Below are positions 62,938 through 64,000 of a DNA stretch of 64,000 bases, in pieces. Under the pieces are notes generated by a model, which was not told the origin of the DNA, did no database searches, and saw nothing but the letters and a program-made list of their open reading frames with translations. Location of the stretch: assembly GCF_030625865.1 (NCBI RefSeq), contig NZ_DAOUQB010000006.1:16058-80057 (forward strand), given 5' to 3'. Origin of the DNA: Anaerotignum sp. Lineage in GTDB: Bacteria > Bacillota > Clostridia > Lachnospirales > Anaerotignaceae. Positions within the stretch are counted from its first letter, which is position 1. The number at the start of each line of letters is the position of its first letter. Position numbers and translations under genes: made by a program.

Positions 62938-64000
62938 ATGGCAACGGCAGAGCAATTGTTTCAAGAGTTAATGGAACGGATTAAGATGTATCATCCGTCA
63001 AAGGACTATAGTTTGTTGGAAAAGGCTTATGAGTTGGCAATGGATGCGCATAAGGAACAAAGGAGAAAGTCGGGTGAGCCATATGTAATCCATCCCTTAA
63101 AAGTGGCCTATATTTTGGCGGAGTTGGAATTGGATATGGAATCCATCGTTGCAGGCATTCTCCATGATGTTATTGAAGATACCAATTACAGCCATGAAGA
63201 TATTGCTAAGATGTTTGGCGAAGAAATTGCCAGCTTGGTTGATGGAGTTACAAAGCTGGGGAAACTATCCTATACAACCAAAGAGGAAATTCAGGCGGAG
63301 AATTACCGTAAGATGTTTCTTGCTATGGCAAAGGACATTCGTGTTATTTTGATTAAGTTGGCGGATAGGCTGCACAATATGCGTACCCTAAATTATATGA
63401 CGCCTGAAAAGCAGCATGAAAAAGCCCAGGAAACCCTGGATATTTATGCTCCATTAGCGCATAGATTGGGTATCTCCAAAATCCGTACGGAAATGGAGGA
63501 TCTTTGCTTTAAATATTTGAACCCGGAAGCCTACTTTGATTTGGCGGCAAAGATTGAGAAAAAGCGAGTGGAACGAGAGGCCTTTGTTCAGAGTATTGTG
63601 GATGAGGTCAAGGGTAAGATGGATGAAGCCGGAATTTCCGGTAAGATTGAAGGCAGAAGCAAGCACTTTTTCAGCATTTATAAAAAAATGGTCAACCAGA
63701 ATAAGACGCTGGATCAAATCTACGATTTGTTTGCAGTTCGGGCTATTGTGGACAGCATCAAAGACTGCTATGCGGTTTTGGGCATTGTGCATACCATGTA
63801 TACGCCTATGCTGGGCAGGTTTAAAGATTACATTGCTATGCCAAAACCCAATATGTATCAGTCTTTGCATAACACGTTGATTGGACCGAATGGACAGCCC
63901 TTTGAAATTCAAATCCGTACCTGGGACATGCATCGTACCAGCGAATACGGTATTGCTGCCCATTGGAAATATAAAGAAGGTACAACCGGTGATTCTAGCG
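62938..64000 (+). CDS. relA: Bifunctional (p)ppGpp synthase/hydrolase Rel (3' truncated by window edge)
   Basis: About 354 residues are visible and the frame stays open to the end. The start is ATG 62938, eight bases after GGGAGGTG; an ATG at 62932 is too close to the site. The hydrolase HD domain has GILHDVIEDT and KLADRLHNMRT. The synthetase domain has GRSKHFFSIYKKM, RFKDYIAMPKPNMYQSLH and EIQIRTWDMH, both apparently intact. TGS and ACT domains should follow outside the window. It governs the stringent response. In many Firmicutes it stands right after apt. Confidence 0.95.
   Translation, partial: MATAEQLFQELMERIKMYHPSKDYSLLEKAYELAMDAHKEQRRKSGEPYVIHPLKVAYILAELELDMESIVAGILHDVIEDTNYSHEDIAKMFGEEIASLVDGVTKLGKLSYTTKEEIQAENYRKMFLAMAKDIRVILIKLADRLHNMRTLNYMTPEKQHEKAQETLDIYAPLAHRLGISKIRTEMEDLCFKYLNPEAYFDLAAKIEKKRVEREAFVQSIVDEVKGKMDEAGISGKIEGRSKHFFSIYKKMVNQNKTLDQIYDLFAVRAIVDSIKDCYAVLGIVHTMYTPMLGRFKDYIAMPKPNMYQSLHNTLIGPNGQPFEIQIRTWDMHRTSEYGIAAHWKYKEGTTGDSS

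Overview
The window looks like a chromosomal segment of a low-GC, spore-forming member of the Clostridia. I lean to a Lachnospirales/Anaerotignum-like genome, but I cannot fix the genus from sequence alone. The basis is AT-rich codon use, AGGAGG-type ribosome binding sites, frequent TTG starts, TTGACA/TATAAT and extended -10 promoters, many U-tract terminators, Firmicutes gene orders (tig-clpP-clpX; rplU-prp-rpmA-obg; rplS-lepB-rbgA; secD-secF-recJ-apt) and a LysM/GH18 enzyme of the spore-cortex SleL type. I see no rRNA operon, CRISPR array, prophage or intact insertion sequence.

Layout. 1-1.5 kb: the end of an unrecognised protein facing a secreted CAP-domain protein with a tandem-repeat linker. 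1.8-5 kb: tRNA-Gly, then a tight aldo/keto reductase - DUF1893 - SPL-like radical SAM cluster and a DUF503 protein. 5-10 kb: trigger factor, ClpP and ClpX, then threonine ammonia-lyase. 10-15 kb: a DMT transporter, a GNAT acetyltransferase, a DUF2148 protein and FtsK/SpoIIIE. 15.4-20 kb: a ZTP (pfl) riboswitch ahead of fhs-folD, followed by rimO and pgsA. 20.4-27 kb: cinA, a second DMT transporter, recA, recX and a 923-residue TPR protein. 27.2-30 kb: L21 leader, rplU, prp, rpmA, obgE. 30-39 kb: a membrane diguanylate cyclase, an M16 peptidase pair (yfmF/yfmH), lgt, an ABC-F ATPase and a CNNM/CBS protein. 39-46 kb: a SleL-like hydrolase and a TlpA-like lipoprotein on the minus strand, an OmpR-type two-component system and a lipoprotein with a stalk domain. 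46-52.4 kb: a PHP phosphoesterase, a TIGR04086 membrane protein, secD, secF, recJ, apt. 52.5-56.5 kb: a SPASM-like radical SAM enzyme, a DUF308 membrane protein, a TetR regulator and a divergent AEC transporter. 56.6-64 kb: rplS, lepB, rbgA, then NUDIX, Xer and TtcA-like genes on the minus strand, a GH3 lipoprotein, and the start of rel, cut by the window edge.

Most genes are housekeeping: protein quality control, one-carbon metabolism, DNA repair, secretion, ribosome assembly and the stringent response. The less explained parts are (i) the DUF1893/SPL-like cluster, (ii) the TetR - DUF308 - radical SAM locus with two TGCAC-armed palindromes, (iii) several palindrome-rich intergenic elements, including a 125-bp tandem repeat and a 261-bp element bounded by repeated ends, and (iv) three phased WalR-like half-sites upstream of the CAP protein. 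No complete undescribed system is obvious; (i) to (iii) are the best leads.
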